From: Gemmatimonadota bacterium
GTDB lineage: Bacteria > Gemmatimonadota > Gemmatimonadetes > Gemmatimonadales > GWC2-71-9
Length of the DNA stretch: 6,769 bases
Direction of reading: 5' to 3'
Assembly: GCA_029859185.1 (NCBI GenBank)
Contig: JAOUDR010000152.1
Location: forward strand, 1 to 6,769
A program made the translations under genes and the position numbers. Below the pieces are notes generated by a model. The model saw only the letters and a list, made by a program, of their open reading frames with translations, was not told the DNA's origin and made no database searches. Below, one piece after another: positions 5,797-6,769 of this stretch (positions are counted from its first letter, which is position 1; every line of letters begins with the position of its first letter).

Positions 5797-6630
5797 ATGA
5801 CGATCAGTCTCGTCCACCTCTCCGACGTGCACTTCGGGGGCGTCGCCGACCTCGCGCAGATCGAGGCCGTCGAAGCGCTCGTCCCCGATCTCGAGCCGGA
5901 CGCGATCGTGATCTCCGGGGACCTCACGCAGCGGGCCCGCCACGGTGAGTTCCAGCGTGCGCGCGCGTTCGTCCGGGAGCTTGCCCGTGCGGGAACGGTC
6001 TACGTGATCCCGGGGAATCACGACGTCCAGTGGTGGCGCCGCCCGTTCATCCCGTTCGGGCCATCGGCCAAGTACCGGAAGTACCGGCAGTACTTCGGGC
6101 CCCAACTCACGCCGACTCTGGATCTCCCCGGCGTCGTGATGTGCGGCGTGTTGACTTCGCACGGCGTCGCCTGGGGATCTCTCACCCCTCGACTACGGGA
6201 CATCGCGGTCAAGGGGCACCTCCCACGCTCCGAGATCGATCGGGCGGCGACCGCCTTTGCCGCCGCCCGCCCCGACCAGGCCCGCGTGCTCGTGCTGCAC
6301 CACAACGTGCTGCGCGGGGATCTCTCCCGCCGGATGGGACTCGCCCGCTGGCGCGTTGCCCAGCGTCGCATTGTCGACTCAGGGGCGGATGTGGTGCTAT
6401 GTGGTCACGACCACCAGGAACAGGTCGACACGTTCGGCGGTACCGTCATCGCTTGCGCGGGTACCCTGTCTACCCGTTCGCGTGGCGGTCGGCCCGCGGT
6501 GTTCTTCCGCGTGTTGATCGAGGAGGAAGCGATTCACGTCGAGCAGTACCGCTGGGATGCGGCCCGCCGCGTGTTCCGCCACTCGGATCGGCATCAGTTC
6601 GCCCGTCGGCGGGGTACCACCCACTCGTGA
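5797..6630 (+). CDS. Calcineurin-like metallophosphoesterase (CpdA-like)
   Basis: A 277-residue cytoplasmic protein with all motifs of the calcineurin-like phosphoesterase fold in order: DVH (D10, H12), GDLTQ (D42), GNHD (N74, H75), LHHN (H168/H169) and GHDH (H204, H206). These ligate a two-metal centre that hydrolyses phosphomono- or diesters. The layout resembles class III cyclic-nucleotide phosphodiesterases (CpdA/Icc), with a metal-rich core and a C-terminal beta region (AGTLSTRSRGGRP, about 221-233). The substrate could be cAMP, another cyclic nucleotide, a nucleotide sugar or a phospholipid; nothing in the sequence decides it. No signal peptide is visible. A perfect 9-base direct repeat (6070-6087) encodes KYRKYR in the loop after the GNHD motif. 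The ATG at 5797 lies 10 bases after the previous stop with a weak ribosome site, so read-through translation from upstream is likely. Its stop overlaps the next gene. Confidence 0.93.
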   Translation: MTISLVHLSDVHFGGVADLAQIEAVEALVPDLEPDAIVISGDLTQRARHGEFQRARAFVRELARAGTVYVIPGNHDVQWWRRPFIPFGPSAKYRKYRQYFGPQLTPTLDLPGVVMCGVLTSHGVAWGSLTPRLRDIAVKGHLPRSEIDRAATAFAAARPDQARVLVLHHNVLRGDLSRRMGLARWRVAQRRIVDSGADVVLCGHDHQEQVDTFGGTVIACAGTLSTRSRGGRPAVFFRVLIEEEAIHVEQYRWDAARRVFRHSDRHQFARRRGTTHS

Positions 6631-6769
6631 GGTCGGCGGCCGGACACGAGGCCGACGCGGTCCTGCTCCGTGGGCGCCTCGTCCGGGCGGGTCTGGCGCT
6701 GGCGACGCCCGTGGCGGTCCATCAGAATCGCCGGGTCCTGGTCCACGTCCGCGACGGGCGCCTGCGGGT
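6627..6769 (+). CDS. N-terminus of a further gene, possibly a SprT-like metalloprotein; 3' end outside the window
   Basis: A GTG at 6627 overlaps the phosphoesterase stop as GTGA and opens a frame that runs 47 codons without a stop to the window edge, with G/C-ending codons like its neighbours. The translation begins MRSAAGHEADAVLLRGR and continues through LALATPVAVHQNRRVLVHV to the edge. The pattern 'PVxVHxNRxVxVxxxxGxLR' recalls the start of SprT-like zinc-protease-related proteins, whose HExxH site would come later and so cannot be seen. Function is a weak guess; existence of the gene rests on the overlap and the open frame. Confidence 0.55.
   Translation, partial: MRSAAGHEADAVLLRGRLVRAGLALATPVAVHQNRRVLVHVRDGRLR

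Noticed and set aside
6070..6096. Short direct repeat (two perfect 9-base units and a degenerate third) in the phosphoesterase gene
   Set aside because: It is in frame and encodes KYRKYRQYF within a normal loop; no sign of a mobile or recombination site.

Overview
The window is a dense, GC-rich (about two thirds G+C by eye), entirely plus-strand block of bacterial chromosome. It holds six complete protein genes, one small membrane-protein gene, and a gene cut by each window edge. There are no RNA genes, insertion sequences, CRISPR repeats or phage genes. The GC-rich codons, the frequent GTG starts and the character of several proteins (a DUF885 metallohydrolase, a lipoprotein of unknown family, a zinc-ribbon/two-helix protein, a CpdA-like phosphoesterase) fit a soil or sediment bacterium such as Gemmatimonadota. 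That assignment is an inference from general resemblance, not a database match.

Layout from left to right: (1) the C-terminal ~309 codons of a DUF885 family putative metallohydrolase (2-931); (2) an MFS transporter that overlaps it by 8 bases (924-2120); (3) a 177-base intergenic leader with a weak possible promoter and a run of small GC-rich hairpins (2121-2297); (4) a FabG-like short-chain dehydrogenase/reductase whose catalytic tyrosine is replaced by phenylalanine (2298-3053); (5) a crotonase-fold enoyl-CoA hydratase/isomerase (3109-3882); (6) a predicted lipoprotein that starts inside the end of the crotonase gene (3867-4505); (7) an NAD-type isocitrate dehydrogenase joined to it by a GTGA overlap (4502-5518); (8) a small zinc-ribbon membrane protein overlapping the end of the dehydrogenase gene (5469-5786); (9) a calcineurin-like metallophosphoesterase (5797-6630); (10) the first 47 or so codons of another gene, joined by a second GTGA overlap (6627-6769), perhaps a SprT-like protein.

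The tight packing suggests two transcription units. The DUF885 and MFS genes form the end of one. Everything from the dehydrogenase/reductase onward could be a second, read from the 2121-2297 leader. The SDR and crotonase together look like acyl-CoA (beta-oxidation-like) chemistry, and isocitrate dehydrogenase is a TCA-cycle enzyme. The lipoprotein, zinc-ribbon protein and phosphoesterase have no visible link to that chemistry, so the cluster reads as a mixed housekeeping operon rather than a dedicated pathway. The most notable point is that both the SDR and the crotonase depart from their families' classical catalytic residues. I see no convincing evidence of a new defence, mobile or biosynthetic system here.
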